From BQOK01 sp048388525 (lineage in GTDB: Bacteria > Bacillota > Clostridia > Oscillospirales > Ruminococcaceae): 64,000 bases of DNA. The notes beneath the pieces were generated by a model that did no database searches, had not been told where the DNA came from, and saw only the letters and a program-made list of their open reading frames with translations. The stretch spans positions 1 to 64,000 of the forward strand of contig NZ_DBGCTQ010000121.1 of NCBI RefSeq assembly GCF_048388525.1, written 5' to 3'. A program made the position numbers and the translations under genes. This document shows, piece after piece, positions 24,800 to 33,689 of the stretch (the first letter of the stretch is position 1; each line of letters begins with the position of its first letter).

Positions 24800-25744
24800 C
24801 TAACCGCGGAACGCATGGGCGGCCTCCACCGCCCAGCGCAGGTGCCCGGCGGGGACCTCCCGCGGGATGGTGCAGTCGGCCCCCAGCATAACCCCGGCGG
24901 GGGCGGCGCGCAGAGTGCGCTCGACCTCGGCGCGGATCTGGGCCTCGGTGCCGGTGCAGATAACGCCGGTGTTGTCCAGCCCGCCCATAACGGGGCGGCG
25001 GAACAGCTCGGCCGCCCGGGCGAGCGAAACCCCGTTGCCGTGCACGGCCAGGTTGACGACGTCGCCGGGGTAATCGAGATATTCCTCCAGCCGCATGCCC
25101 ACACCGCAGAAATGAATGAACACGAGCTTGCCGGTGGACCGCAGGGCGTTTAAGAAAGCCAGGTCGATGGGCTTGAGCCATTGCCGGAAAAAGGAGCGGG
25201 GATACCGGGCGCGCTCGCCGCCCTGCACGGACACATAAAACCCGTCGATGCCGGTGGCCGCCAGGTCCTGCGCGAAATCGGCCAGCACGCCGCAGATGTT
25301 CTGCAGCCCGGCGCAGACCGCCTCCGGGTCCAGCAGCAGGTGCGGGCTGATGATCTCGTCCCAGTCCACAAGGCCGCTCACCGAGCAGCCTGCGCTCACG
25401 TAGGGGGTGAAAATGGTTTGGAACACATAGGCTTTTTTGCCCGCCCGCTCCACCACCTGGCGCGCCAGGTCGATCTGCTGTGTGAACACCGGGTCGCTGC
25501 GGCGGAAGGTGGGGATGCGCGCCCAGTCGGCGGGGGAATGGATGCCAGGGATTGGGGGGTAGATATCGTCGAACATGATCTTGAGCATGTCCATACCGGT
25601 GGCCTCGAAAAAGTCCAGCTGCGCGGTCAGGGCCGCCTGCCCGTGGCGGATCCCCGGGGCAAAGTGCTGGAAAAAGGCGGCGGGCACGCCCCCGGTGTAA
25701 CCCTGCCCGGCTAAAAATTCAGAAAAACGCTTTCTTGCGTCCAT
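24800..25744 (-). CDS. Uroporphyrinogen decarboxylase-superfamily protein with zinc-type HxC...C motif
   Basis: This 314-residue TIM barrel of the UroD superfamily has no heme genes around it. H211-F-C213 (in FIHFCGVG) and C291 (in GADCTIP) match the HxC...C zinc triad of MtaA/CmuA-type corrinoid-linked methyltransferases, with similar spacing. Classical UroD lacks this triad. The ATG at 25744 is 6 nt after AAGGAGG. The extra seven in-frame codons upstream carry no site. It sits in a sugar ABC operon next to a SIS protein. The reaction is unknown: methyl transfer or a zinc-dependent sugar step are possibilities. Confidence 0.78.
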   Translation of the reverse strand: MDARKRFSEFLAGQGYTGGVPAAFFQHFAPGIRHGQAALTAQLDFFEATGMDMLKIMFDDIYPPIPGIHSPADWARIPTFRRSDPVFTQQIDLARQVVERAGKKAYVFQTIFTPYVSAGCSVSGLVDWDEIISPHLLLDPEAVCAGLQNICGVLADFAQDLAATGIDGFYVSVQGGERARYPRSFFRQWLKPIDLAFLNALRSTGKLVFIHFCGVGMRLEEYLDYPGDVVNLAVHGNGVSLARAAELFRRPVMGGLDNTGVICTGTEAQIRAEVERTLRAAPAGVMLGADCTIPREVPAGHLRWAVEAAHAFRG

Positions 25745-25761
25745 GAAAGGCCTCCTTGGGG

Positions 25762-27390
25762 TCAATCGACCAGTTCTTCAAAATGGCTCACCAGGATGGG
25801 GGGAACCCACTCGTCCGGCACGCGGGCGTCAGTGTCGAACTTGGCCGCGGTTTTGGACAGCGGCTCGGCCGCCAGGGCCCATGCGTTCGCCAGGGGGGTA
25901 AAGTCGTCGTATTCCGCTTCGCCCCTGCCCACCTCGAAGGGATACAGCTGGTACTTTTCAAAAAAGCTGGTGCCCGCGGTCATGTGCATGACCCGCTGGG
26001 GGTTGTTGGAGGTAAAGGTGTAGATAATGGGGCGGGACACATAGAACCAGGGGCCCCAGTGCAGGTAGTAGTAGGGTTCGGCCTCGATCAGGCCGCCCTC
26101 GCGGCGCACGCCGCCGAACTCCAGGTTCAGAACGCCCAGGGCGTTGCCCTGGGTACGGTCGTAGAAGGCAAACCACGGGGTGCGGGCGTCGAACACCATG
26201 CCCTTGACCGGGTGGCGGGGCAGATCGGTGATGTGCACGTTTTTGACCGTGTGATCCACGTCCTGCCACACAAAGTCGCCGGTGGTTTCCTTGTTCAGCA
26301 CCACCGAGCCGTTGCGCAGGGCCACCACGTCCAGATCGCGGGTCACGTCGATGTTGGACTCGACGGTGACGCCGGGATTATTGCTGTAGAAGGTGTAGGT
26401 GATGGAGCACTCGACCTCCTCGTAGTCCACAATGGGGTCGAAGCGCTTGACCATGACAAAGATGGGGCCGGCGATGACCTTGAAGTTGGCGGGGTAGACC
26501 CAGTCCGACGCGTGCATCCAGGTTTTGGGCGGCGCATAGATGCCCGGGTTCCACTGCAGCGCGCCGTTTGTTTCCAGGTGGTGGCAGTAAACGAGGCCGG
26601 GCCGGCTTTTGGGCAGGATCTCATCAATGGAGCCGCTCTCTTTGTGCAGGTTCACGGTGTAATAGGCGTTCTCGATGGACAGGCTGTACCCCTCGCCCGA
26701 GAGATTCAGGTCGGTGGGGTAGTTGGGCTTTTGCGCGCCGGGGTTGCCGTAGAAGATCAAAAACACCTTGCTGGTATTTGCGGGCACGTCTGCCAAAAAG
26801 GCGATCTGCACCGTGGTGGTGGGCTGGCAGTTGATGTTCTGCCACTTGTCCCAGTTTGAGCTGGAATACACCTGGCTGCGCACCTCGGCCGCGGCGCCGG
26901 TGGCGGGGTCGATCTCCACCACCCGCAGCTCGGCTTCCGGATCGGTGAGCCGGTCCATATAAAGGCCCAGCACCAGGTGCACAGGTTCCTGCACGCGGGC
27001 GCGGCCGCTGGTTTCTTTGAGCACATGGCTCGCGTAGTGCTTCCAGGACTTGTTCCAGTAGCCGTGCTCGCCGTCGGCAACAAAGCGGGCGCACAGGGTC
27101 TCGGGCGCGGCGGCGCCGGGGGCTTTCAGATCCAGCTCAATGTCGAACTCGTCACCCTTCTGCCAGTCCAGCCGGAGATACAGGTGGCGCTGGGCAGCAC
27201 CCGCGCGCCACACGGCGGGCACCGCCTTGGCGCCGTCGTTCGCAACGGAAAAATCGCGGCTGTGCACCCCGTTCACCCGCACCTCGGTGACTTCCAGCTC
27301 AACCTCCGGGGCGCCGGTGAGGGCTGCTTTTACAAAGTAATAGGGCGCGTCGGGCGTGGGGGCGCTGAAATACAGCTTTTGCAGTTCCAT
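25762..27390 (-). CDS. Protein of unknown family, mostly beta, sugar-locus associated
   Basis: This 542-residue protein has no signal peptide and no membrane segment. It is rich in aromatic residues and beta-strand patterns. The N-terminal part (1-120) looks like a lectin-like beta domain. From ~225, SIENAYYTVNLHKESGSIDEILPKSR resembles the long beta-sandwich scaffolds found in glycosidases and polysaccharide lyases. HLETNGALQWNPGIY and YYYLHWGPWFYVSRP are further conserved-looking blocks. AGGAGG precedes the ATG. It lies between the permeases and the UroD-like gene, so action on the imported carbohydrate is likely. I cannot assign a family or catalytic residues. Confidence 0.7.
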   Translation of the reverse strand: MELQKLYFSAPTPDAPYYFVKAALTGAPEVELEVTEVRVNGVHSRDFSVANDGAKAVPAVWRAGAAQRHLYLRLDWQKGDEFDIELDLKAPGAAAPETLCARFVADGEHGYWNKSWKHYASHVLKETSGRARVQEPVHLVLGLYMDRLTDPEAELRVVEIDPATGAAAEVRSQVYSSSNWDKWQNINCQPTTTVQIAFLADVPANTSKVFLIFYGNPGAQKPNYPTDLNLSGEGYSLSIENAYYTVNLHKESGSIDEILPKSRPGLVYCHHLETNGALQWNPGIYAPPKTWMHASDWVYPANFKVIAGPIFVMVKRFDPIVDYEEVECSITYTFYSNNPGVTVESNIDVTRDLDVVALRNGSVVLNKETTGDFVWQDVDHTVKNVHITDLPRHPVKGMVFDARTPWFAFYDRTQGNALGVLNLEFGGVRREGGLIEAEPYYYLHWGPWFYVSRPIIYTFTSNNPQRVMHMTAGTSFFEKYQLYPFEVGRGEAEYDDFTPLANAWALAAEPLSKTAAKFDTDARVPDEWVPPILVSHFEELVD

Positions 27391-27429
27391 GATAGAGTTC
27401 CTCCTAAAAAGTAATGGGGCGGCTGCCGG

Positions 27430-28269
27430 TCAGCCTTTGGTCGAACCGGCCATCAGGTCGGCAATGTCGTATTTTTGCAGGATGATGAACGCGATGAGCA
27501 GGGGCACCGTGGCAATGGCGATGCCGGCCATGACCACCGGCCAGGGGGTGGAGAGGCCGTCGCTCACCGGGAGCTGCGAGATTGCCACCATCAGGGTCTG
27601 CTTTTTGGGATCCCGCAAAAAGATCATGGGGAGCATGAAGTCGTTCCAGCGGGCGATCAGTGAGATCGCCCCCCAGGAGGCCAGTGCCGGGGTGATGCCG
27701 GGCACCACCACCCGCCAGAAGATGCCGAACTCGCGGCAGCCGTCGATGCGGGCCTGTTCCAGGATCTCGGTGGGGTATTGGCCGATGTACTGGCGCATGT
27801 AAAAGATGCCCACCGCTGTGGCGGCGCGGGGGATGATGAGCGAGAGCATGCTGTTGATCCACCCCAGCCGGCGCATGACCACGAACAGCGGCACGATACA
27901 CACCTCGGGGGGGATGACCATGGTGAGGAGCAGCAGTAAAAACAGCGCGTCCCGCCCCGGAAAACGGAATTTGGCAAAGGCGTAGCCCGCCAGAGCGCAG
28001 AAGAACAGGGTGAGCAGCGTGCCCACCACCGAGACCACCACGCTGTTCCAGAAGTTCTGCGCCATGGGGATGAGCTCCGAAACCCGCACAAAGTTTTGCA
28101 GGGTGGGCTTTTTGGCCAGGATGTCGGCCAGAACGAAGCTGACGCCCTGGTCGGTAGGCTGGAAAGCGGTGAGCGCCACCCAGCACAGGGGGAACAGGGC
28201 CAAAAGCGAGAACAGCACCATGGCAAGGTTCAGGGCAAAGCGGCCCATATGACGGTTAAAACGGTCCAT
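27430..28269 (-). CDS. Carbohydrate ABC transporter permease (MalG type)
   Basis: This 279-residue protein has six hydrophobic segments with EAA loop EQARIDGCREFGIFWRVVVPG, and ends in the usual KYDIADLMAGSTKG. Its ribosome site GGGGAGGGAT lies inside the end of the upstream permease gene, 3 nt away. It forms the channel with that protein. No ATPase gene is present in the locus, so a shared one is assumed. Confidence 0.92.
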   Translation of the reverse strand: MDRFNRHMGRFALNLAMVLFSLLALFPLCWVALTAFQPTDQGVSFVLADILAKKPTLQNFVRVSELIPMAQNFWNSVVVSVVGTLLTLFFCALAGYAFAKFRFPGRDALFLLLLLTMVIPPEVCIVPLFVVMRRLGWINSMLSLIIPRAATAVGIFYMRQYIGQYPTEILEQARIDGCREFGIFWRVVVPGITPALASWGAISLIARWNDFMLPMIFLRDPKKQTLMVAISQLPVSDGLSTPWPVVMAGIAIATVPLLIAFIILQKYDIADLMAGSTKG

Positions 28270-28272
28270 TTT

Positions 28273-29184
28273 TTATCCCTCCCCGCTCTGCTTGCGCAGG
28301 CTGATAAAATAGAACACCGACACGATCAGCAGAACGAAGGTGAGCATGTAGCCGATGGTGGAGGCATAGCCCAGCTGGAAGGAATCAAAGCCGGTGGTGT
28401 AGAGGTATTGCACCACCGACAGGCTGGAGGAGCCGGGCCCGCCCTTTGTGAGAATATAGGGTTCGGTAAAAATGCGGGCCGAGTCGATGGTGAGGTTGAT
28501 GAGGCTGAAAAACAGCACCGGCGCAATGGCGGGCAGGGTGATGTGCACCATGCGCTGAAAGGCGTTCGCGCCGTCGATGCGGGCGGCCTCGTGCAGGTGG
28601 GCGTCCACCCCCAAAATGGCGGACATGACAATCAGCATGTACCAGGGGGTGTTGCGCCAGATCGAGAGCAGCATTACCGGCATCTTGGACCACTCCACGC
28701 TGGTGAGCCAGGGCACGGCAGACAGGCCCAGCTTTTGCAGCAGGCCGTTGATTACGCCGATGTTCGCGTCGAACAGCATGCTGAACAGAATGCCCGCCGC
28801 CGCGGTGGAGGTGATGTAGGGCAGCACCAGGATGGTCTTGTGCAGCTTGCGCGCGCGCACGGACCTGCTGCATAAAAGCTGCCCGAGCAGCAACGCCAGC
28901 GGCAGAATGAACAACAGGTTTGCGGCCAGATACCAGAAGGTGTTCAGCATGGAATCCCAAAACATCTGGTCGCTGAGCACGGCCCTGTAGTTTGCCAGGC
29001 CCACAAAGGTTTTGGGGCTGATGCCGTTCCACTTGTAAAAGCTCAGAACAAAGGACCAGAGCATGGGGTAGAGCTGGAAGACCAGGAACAGCAGATAAAA
29101 AGGGGCGATGAACAGATAGCCGTAAAACACCTCGTTTTTGCGGTAATGGGCGCGGGGCGGTCCGGCTTTTTTTGTGCTTGTCAT
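28273..29184 (-). CDS. Carbohydrate ABC transporter permease (MalF type)
   Basis: This 303-residue protein has six hydrophobic segments. The EAA loop is HEAARIDGANAFQRMVHITLP. The start at 29184 is 6 nt after AGGAGG; an ATG two codons earlier touches the site and is less likely. It lies between the binding-protein gene and the MalG-type permease. Confidence 0.92.
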   Translation of the reverse strand: MTSTKKAGPPRAHYRKNEVFYGYLFIAPFYLLFLVFQLYPMLWSFVLSFYKWNGISPKTFVGLANYRAVLSDQMFWDSMLNTFWYLAANLLFILPLALLLGQLLCSRSVRARKLHKTILVLPYITSTAAAGILFSMLFDANIGVINGLLQKLGLSAVPWLTSVEWSKMPVMLLSIWRNTPWYMLIVMSAILGVDAHLHEAARIDGANAFQRMVHITLPAIAPVLFFSLINLTIDSARIFTEPYILTKGGPGSSSLSVVQYLYTTGFDSFQLGYASTIGYMLTFVLLIVSVFYFISLRKQSGEG

Positions 29185-29202
29185 TTGCATCCTCCTAAAA
29201 GA

Positions 29203-29248
29203 CCAGGGCCTTTGGCAGGGGCGCTGTGCCTGCCACCAAAGGCCCTGG
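29203..29248 (-). terminator. Intercistronic hairpin after the second binding-protein gene
   Basis: CCAGGGCCTTTGG (29203-29215) pairs with CCAAAGGCCCTGG (29236-29248), and CAGG/CCTG extend it inward. No T tract follows on the minus strand, so it is more likely a processing/stability element that raises binding-protein levels. It parallels the hairpin at 5163-5190. Confidence 0.65.
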
Positions 29249-29256
29249 GAGAGAGG

Positions 29257-30651
29257 TCACTTCAGGTTCAGCTTTTGCCGCAGCAGCTTGCCGATGGTTT
29301 GAATGGTGGTATCCATATCCTGCGAGCCGGCCACGTATTTTTCCAGCTCAGAGGAGATGATGGTATCGGCCTCGGCGTCGTTCTCGGTGACGGGCAGGTT
29401 ATCCGACTGATTCTCGTAGGCCTTGGTGACCATCTGCTTATAGCTCTCGCCGCCGTAATACTCCGACGGCTGGCTCCAGTAGGGGTCGGCCAGCATGGCC
29501 TTGGTGATGGGGTGCTCGGTGGGCAGGCCCTCGGCGAGCATCTCGTCCGACCAGGCGTTGCGGGCCTCGGTGTTCAGGTTGAAGTCCAGCATCATGTCCA
29601 CAAACAGGTCGGTGTAGGGGTCGTTTTCCTTGTTGACGATGCAGTACATGCCGATGGCCTGCGCCCCGGCGGTGCCCACTTCTTCGAACACAGGGGCAGG
29701 CATGCTGCGCCAGGAGCCGCTCATGTCGGCCAGGTTGCTGCGCAGGTAGGAGTCCCAGAAGGACTCGATGTAGAATGTGGCGATCCTGCCCTCGCGGGCG
29801 GCCTCGTACTGGGCGGGCTGGAAGGTGGCGGCGTTGTACAGCATGCCGCCCTCAAACAGCTGCTGGAAAGTATCGAAAGCCAGCTTGGTGCCGGGGTCGG
29901 TGTCGAACACCACCGAGGCACCGTCGTCGCTCCAGATCTTTGCGTTCGCCTGGGGCATGAGCCCGCGGCGGAACCAGTAGCGCCAGGTGTAGCTGCCCGG
30001 GTCCACATACGACAGCTGCACCTTGCCGCCGCTCTTTTCCAGCAGCTCCCTGCCGACCTCGATGTAGCCGCTCATGGTGGACATGCGGGCAGGGTCGATG
30101 CCGTACTCCTGGAACAGGTCGTTGTTGTAGAACAGCATCTTGGGCTGCAGGGCGTAGGGGATGCCGTAGATGCGGCCGTTGTAGGTGGCCTGGTCGAAGG
30201 CGCCGGGGATGAATTGGTCGAGATAGGGCTGGACCTGATCGGTGATGTCCTTCAAAATGCCGTTTTCGGCCAGCACCTGCATGCTGACGGGGAAGGTGGA
30301 GATGGCGGTGGGCAGGTCGGCGGTGGAACCGGCGGTCAGGCTCATCATGACCTGCTGGCGCACCTCGGCCTCGCCCGAATAGTTGACCATTTCAACCTCG
30401 ACACCCGCGGCGCCGCTGCCCTCGCGGGAGATGTAGCCGTCGAAATAGCGCTTCATGTATTCCGGCATGCCATAGGTCCAAAAGGTCATTTTGCCTGCGG
30501 GGTATTCTTTTGCGGCGGGCGCGCTGCCGGCCGGCTGAGAGGCCGTTTGGCTGGGCGCGGCGGCGCTCTGCGAGGGGGCGGGCTGGCCGCAGCCTGCCAA
30601 AAGGCTGAGGCACAGCGCGGCCAGCACTGCAAGGGCAATAAAGCGTTTCAT
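29257..30651 (-). CDS. Sugar ABC transporter substrate-binding lipoprotein (locus 2)
   Basis: This 464-residue protein has signal peptide MKRFIALAVLAALCLSLLAGC with lipobox cysteine C21. A Ser/Ala/Pro/Gln linker and a family 1 solute-binding fold follow (KMTFWTYGMPEYMKRYFDGYI, then the hinge segments). Start 30651 follows AAAGGAGG; the longer frame to 30693 lacks a site. It is the first gene of a minus-strand operon diverging from an AraC regulator. The ligand is unknown. Confidence 0.92.
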   Translation of the reverse strand: MKRFIALAVLAALCLSLLAGCGQPAPSQSAAAPSQTASQPAGSAPAAKEYPAGKMTFWTYGMPEYMKRYFDGYISREGSGAAGVEVEMVNYSGEAEVRQQVMMSLTAGSTADLPTAISTFPVSMQVLAENGILKDITDQVQPYLDQFIPGAFDQATYNGRIYGIPYALQPKMLFYNNDLFQEYGIDPARMSTMSGYIEVGRELLEKSGGKVQLSYVDPGSYTWRYWFRRGLMPQANAKIWSDDGASVVFDTDPGTKLAFDTFQQLFEGGMLYNAATFQPAQYEAAREGRIATFYIESFWDSYLRSNLADMSGSWRSMPAPVFEEVGTAGAQAIGMYCIVNKENDPYTDLFVDMMLDFNLNTEARNAWSDEMLAEGLPTEHPITKAMLADPYWSQPSEYYGGESYKQMVTKAYENQSDNLPVTENDAEADTIISSELEKYVAGSQDMDTTIQTIGKLLRQKLNLK

Positions 30652-31029
30652 GATTTCTTTCCTCCTTTGTGGTTTGACAATTTTTTGTTTCACGGCTTGT
30701 GCCCGGCCCGCAAAAGGCCCCTCCCCCGCTGCCGCCCCGCCTCTGCGCCGCGCCGGGCCCTGACGCCGCGCAGAACGGTAACATGCACATTCGACCTAAA
30801 TAGGCGGAACGAGGGGGAGAAAGAGCAAGAAAGCGGATTTTTCCTTTTGTGAGCAGACATAAACCGGCGTGCACTTTTTGAATAAAAAACAGAAAATAAA
30901 TCTTTATAAAATTGGATACATATTCCAGCTAAAAACCAAAATAAAAAGAGAAAATAGCCTTGTGTTTCTTTTCTGAATTCATTATAATGCTGTTAAAACA
31001 CCCGGCAAATACGAAAAGGAGCATAATAC
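30652..31029. other. Divergent control region between the AraC gene and the sugar operon
   Basis: About 380 nt carry no gene. The half next to the binding-protein gene is GC-rich. From about 30875 the DNA is strongly A/T-rich. A clear promoter for the AraC gene is at 30960-30988. I could not fix a promoter for the minus-strand operon, nor exact AraC sites. Confidence 0.6.
30960..30988 (+). promoter_or_regulatory. Promoter of the AraC-family gene
   Basis: TTGTGT (30960-30965) and TATAAT (30983-30988) are 17 bp apart, ahead of the ATG at 31030 with AAAAGGAG between. Confidence 0.72.
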
Positions 31030-31944
31030 ATGCAAAATCAACCATCCCAGGCCCGGGAGGTGAAATTCTGCCGCCTGAACCTTGCGCCGGAGTTCCCCGT
31101 TGAGCTGATGCAGGGCGACAAGTGGTATTCCCCCTACCAGGCCATTACCATGGTGCATTTTCACAACTGCCTGCAGGTGGGGTATTGCTATGAGGGACAG
31201 GGGTATTCGCTGATCGACGGGGTGCTGTATCCCTACTGCACCGAAACGGTTTCGCTGATCCCGGCCAAGGCGCTGCATTTCTGCACCAGCCAGCGCAACG
31301 TGGTGAGCCGGTGGAAATGGCTGTATCTGGACCCCATCGGCCTTTTGCCCCGCATGAGCCACGGGCAGGAACAGGCGCTGATGGCCGTGCTGTACGGCAA
31401 AACGCCTGTGCCCTGCACGGTGACCGGGGGCGAGGCCCCACAGATGGTGGAGATCGTGCGATGCATGATCCGGGAGCTGGAAGAGCGGGGAAAGGGCTAT
31501 AAGGACGCGGTGCGCGGGCTGGGGCAGGCGTTTGTGGCGGTGCTGCTGCGCATGGCGCGGGCCGGCATGCAGCAGGAGGAACGGCCTGGGGCAGGCGCGC
31601 GGGGTAACAATTTGCAGATTATCGCGCCTGCCATTGAGCATATCTCGATGTGCTATATGGAGCCGCTCACCGTGCCCCAGCTTGCCGAGCTGTGCCACAT
31701 CAGCCCGACCCATCTGCGGCGGATGTTCCAAAAGATCATGGAGTGCTCGCCGCTGGACTATTTGCAGCTGACCCGCATGGAGGCGGCCTGTGCGCTGCTG
31801 ATGCACACCGACACCTCGGTGCTGGAGGTGGGCAGCCGGGCGGGGTTTGCCACCCCCACCAGCTTTACCCGGCAGTTCAAAAAGGCCTTCGGCATGACGC
31901 CAGGCAAATGGCGCGCCCGCATGATGGGAGCGGAAATCGAATAA
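31030..31944 (+). CDS. AraC family transcriptional regulator
   Basis: This 304-residue protein has an N-terminal cupin-like sensor (VHFHNCLQVGYCYEGQGYSLIDG...) and a C-terminal double HTH. The first HTH is LTVPQLAELCHISPTHLRRMFQKIM. The second is SVLEVGSRAGFATPTSFTRQFKKAFGMTPGKWR, the classical AraC signature. It is divergent from the ABC transporter operon at 24021-30651, which it most likely activates when its sugar is present. Confidence 0.9.
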   Translation: MQNQPSQAREVKFCRLNLAPEFPVELMQGDKWYSPYQAITMVHFHNCLQVGYCYEGQGYSLIDGVLYPYCTETVSLIPAKALHFCTSQRNVVSRWKWLYLDPIGLLPRMSHGQEQALMAVLYGKTPVPCTVTGGEAPQMVEIVRCMIRELEERGKGYKDAVRGLGQAFVAVLLRMARAGMQQEERPGAGARGNNLQIIAPAIEHISMCYMEPLTVPQLAELCHISPTHLRRMFQKIMECSPLDYLQLTRMEAACALLMHTDTSVLEVGSRAGFATPTSFTRQFKKAFGMTPGKWRARMMGAEIE

Positions 31945-31953
31945 AAAGGAAAC

Positions 31954-31991
31954 GGCATGGCCGGCTGCCTTTTGGGGCAGCCGGCCATGCC
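31954..31991 (+). terminator. Hairpin after the AraC gene
   Basis: A perfect 16-bp stem (31954-31969 with 31976-31991) with loop TTTTGG. No T run follows, so its efficiency as a terminator is uncertain. Confidence 0.6.
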
Positions 31992-32031
31992 GCGCCATTG
32001 TTTCGATTGTGCGCGCGCCGGGCAAATTAAG

Positions 32032-32040
32032 TGGTATAAT
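32032..32040 (+). promoter_or_regulatory. Extended -10 promoter of the polyphosphate kinase gene
   Basis: TGGTATAAT at 32032-32040 is a perfect extended -10. No good -35 is at the right distance. The ATG at 32088 follows with AAAGGAG between. Confidence 0.65.
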
Positions 32041-32087
32041 AAACAAAAAGGCCCTGACCGCACAAACACTGGAAAGGAGATACCATT

Positions 32088-33557
32088 ATGCTCACATCCT
32101 GGAACCCGCCCCGCCCGCCCGAGGGCGAAGAACTGGCCCGCCGCCTGACCGCCGCCCGGGAGCGGCTGGGGGCGCTGCAGCTGAAGATCAAGGAACACGG
32201 CCTGCCCGTGCTGGTACTGGTGGAGGGCTGGGGAGCTGCCGGCAAGGGAAGCATGATCGGCCGGGTGATCCGGCAGATCGACCCCCGCTTTTTCTCGGTG
32301 AATTCCATGAGCGCGCCCACCGAAGAGGAGCAGCGCTTCCCCTTTTTGCACCGGTACATGGCGGCCATTCCCGAGACGGGAAAGTTTGCCTTTTTGGATT
32401 CCGGCTGGATGGATGAGGTGGTGAAGGCGCGGCTGCGGGACCATTTGGAGGGCGAAAAGTACGAAAAGCGCATTGCCAGCGTGAACCGGTTTGAGCGCAC
32501 CCTGACCGACAACGGCTACCTGGTGATGAAGCTGTTTTTGCACATTGGCCGCAAGGAGCAGAAAAAGCGGATTGAGCGGCTTTTGGAGGAGGCAGACACC
32601 GCCTGGCGGGTGAGTTACAGCGACCGCTGGCAGAACAAACACTACGACGAGTGCCTGGCGGTGTTTGAGGAATATATGCGCGCCACCAACCTGCCCAGCA
32701 GCCCCTGGTATGTGGTGGACGCGGCAGAGAAAAAGTGGGCGGAGCTGCAGATCCTGGAAACGCTGTGTGCCGGCATTGAAACCGCGCTGCACAACGAGAG
32801 CCTGGCGGTGCCCCTTTTGCAGAACACCTTCCCGCTGCGCACCATGCCCAGGCTCAGCCAGGTGGAGCTGGACAAAACCCTGCCCGGCGAGGAGTATGAA
32901 GCCCGCAAGAAGGAGCTGCAAAAACGGCTCAGCCAGCTGCATAACCGGCTGTATTTGAAAAAAGTGCCGGTGATTGTGGTGTACGAAGGGTGGGACGCCG
33001 CGGGCAAGGGGGGCAACATCAAGCGGGTCACCGCCGCGCTGGACGCCCGGGGCTACCAGGTAAACCCCATTGCCAGCCCCGAGCCCCACGAGAAGGCGCG
33101 CCACTACCTGTGGCGCTTTTGGACCCGGCTGCCCAAGGCCGGGCACATTGCCATTTTCGACCGGAGCTGGTACGGCCGGGTGATGGTGGAGCGTATCGAG
33201 GGCTTTTGCGCGGAGAATGACTGGCAGCGGGCCTACAACGAGATCAACGAGTTCGAGGCCGAGCTGGCCGACTGGGGCGCGGTGATCCTGAAGTTCTGGG
33301 TGCACATTGACAAGGACACCCAGCTGGCGCGCTTTAAAGCGCGCCAGGAGTGCCCCGAAAAGCAGTGGAAGATCACCGACGAGGACTGGCGCAACCGGGA
33401 AAAATGGGACGCCTACGAGCAGGCGGTGGACGAGATGCTGCAAAAAACCAGCACCGAGTATGCGCCCTGGCACATCCTGCAGTCGGTGGACAAAAAATAT
33501 GCGCGGGTGCAGGCACTGGAGCTTTTGGTGAACGCCCTGGAAAAAGCGCTGGGCTGA
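32088..33557 (+). CDS. pap: Polyphosphate:AMP phosphotransferase (two PPK2 domains)
   Basis: This 489-residue tandem of two PPK2 domains has P-loops EGWGAAGKGS (46-55) and EGWDAAGKGG (about 299-308). The second domain has the lid/Walker B pattern FDRSWYGRVMVERIEGF. In the first the matching place reads LDSGWMDE, lacking the Arg pair. This is the layout of class II PPK2 enzymes (PAP), where only the C-terminal domain is catalytic. It would make ADP from AMP using polyphosphate in the cytoplasm. It is a single-gene unit. Confidence 0.9.
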   Translation: MLTSWNPPRPPEGEELARRLTAARERLGALQLKIKEHGLPVLVLVEGWGAAGKGSMIGRVIRQIDPRFFSVNSMSAPTEEEQRFPFLHRYMAAIPETGKFAFLDSGWMDEVVKARLRDHLEGEKYEKRIASVNRFERTLTDNGYLVMKLFLHIGRKEQKKRIERLLEEADTAWRVSYSDRWQNKHYDECLAVFEEYMRATNLPSSPWYVVDAAEKKWAELQILETLCAGIETALHNESLAVPLLQNTFPLRTMPRLSQVELDKTLPGEEYEARKKELQKRLSQLHNRLYLKKVPVIVVYEGWDAAGKGGNIKRVTAALDARGYQVNPIASPEPHEKARHYLWRFWTRLPKAGHIAIFDRSWYGRVMVERIEGFCAENDWQRAYNEINEFEAELADWGAVILKFWVHIDKDTQLARFKARQECPEKQWKITDEDWRNREKWDAYEQAVDEMLQKTSTEYAPWHILQSVDKKYARVQALELLVNALEKALG

Positions 33558-33633
33558 GCCCGCCCGTTGAAAAAAGCGCCCCGGACCCGCCGGCTGTACG
33601 CCGGGAGGCGGGCGCACTGAAAAAGAGAAAAGC

Positions 33634-33668
33634 GCCGGCCCCGGGCAGATGCTCCGGGGCCGGCACTT
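33634..33668. terminator. Terminator between pap and the DUF2871 gene (bidirectional)
   Basis: GCCGGCCCCGG (33634-33644) pairs with CCGGGGCCGGC (33654-33664). AAAAG precedes and ACTTTT follows, so both convergent genes can use it. Confidence 0.78.
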
Positions 33669-33689
33669 TTGCGAAGGGATGGAAGCCCG

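Noticed and set aside
24786..25181. Upstream in-frame extension of SIS copy 3
   Set aside because: It is antisense-like in composition and lies within the UroD-family gene. The start at 24785 has AAAGGAG.
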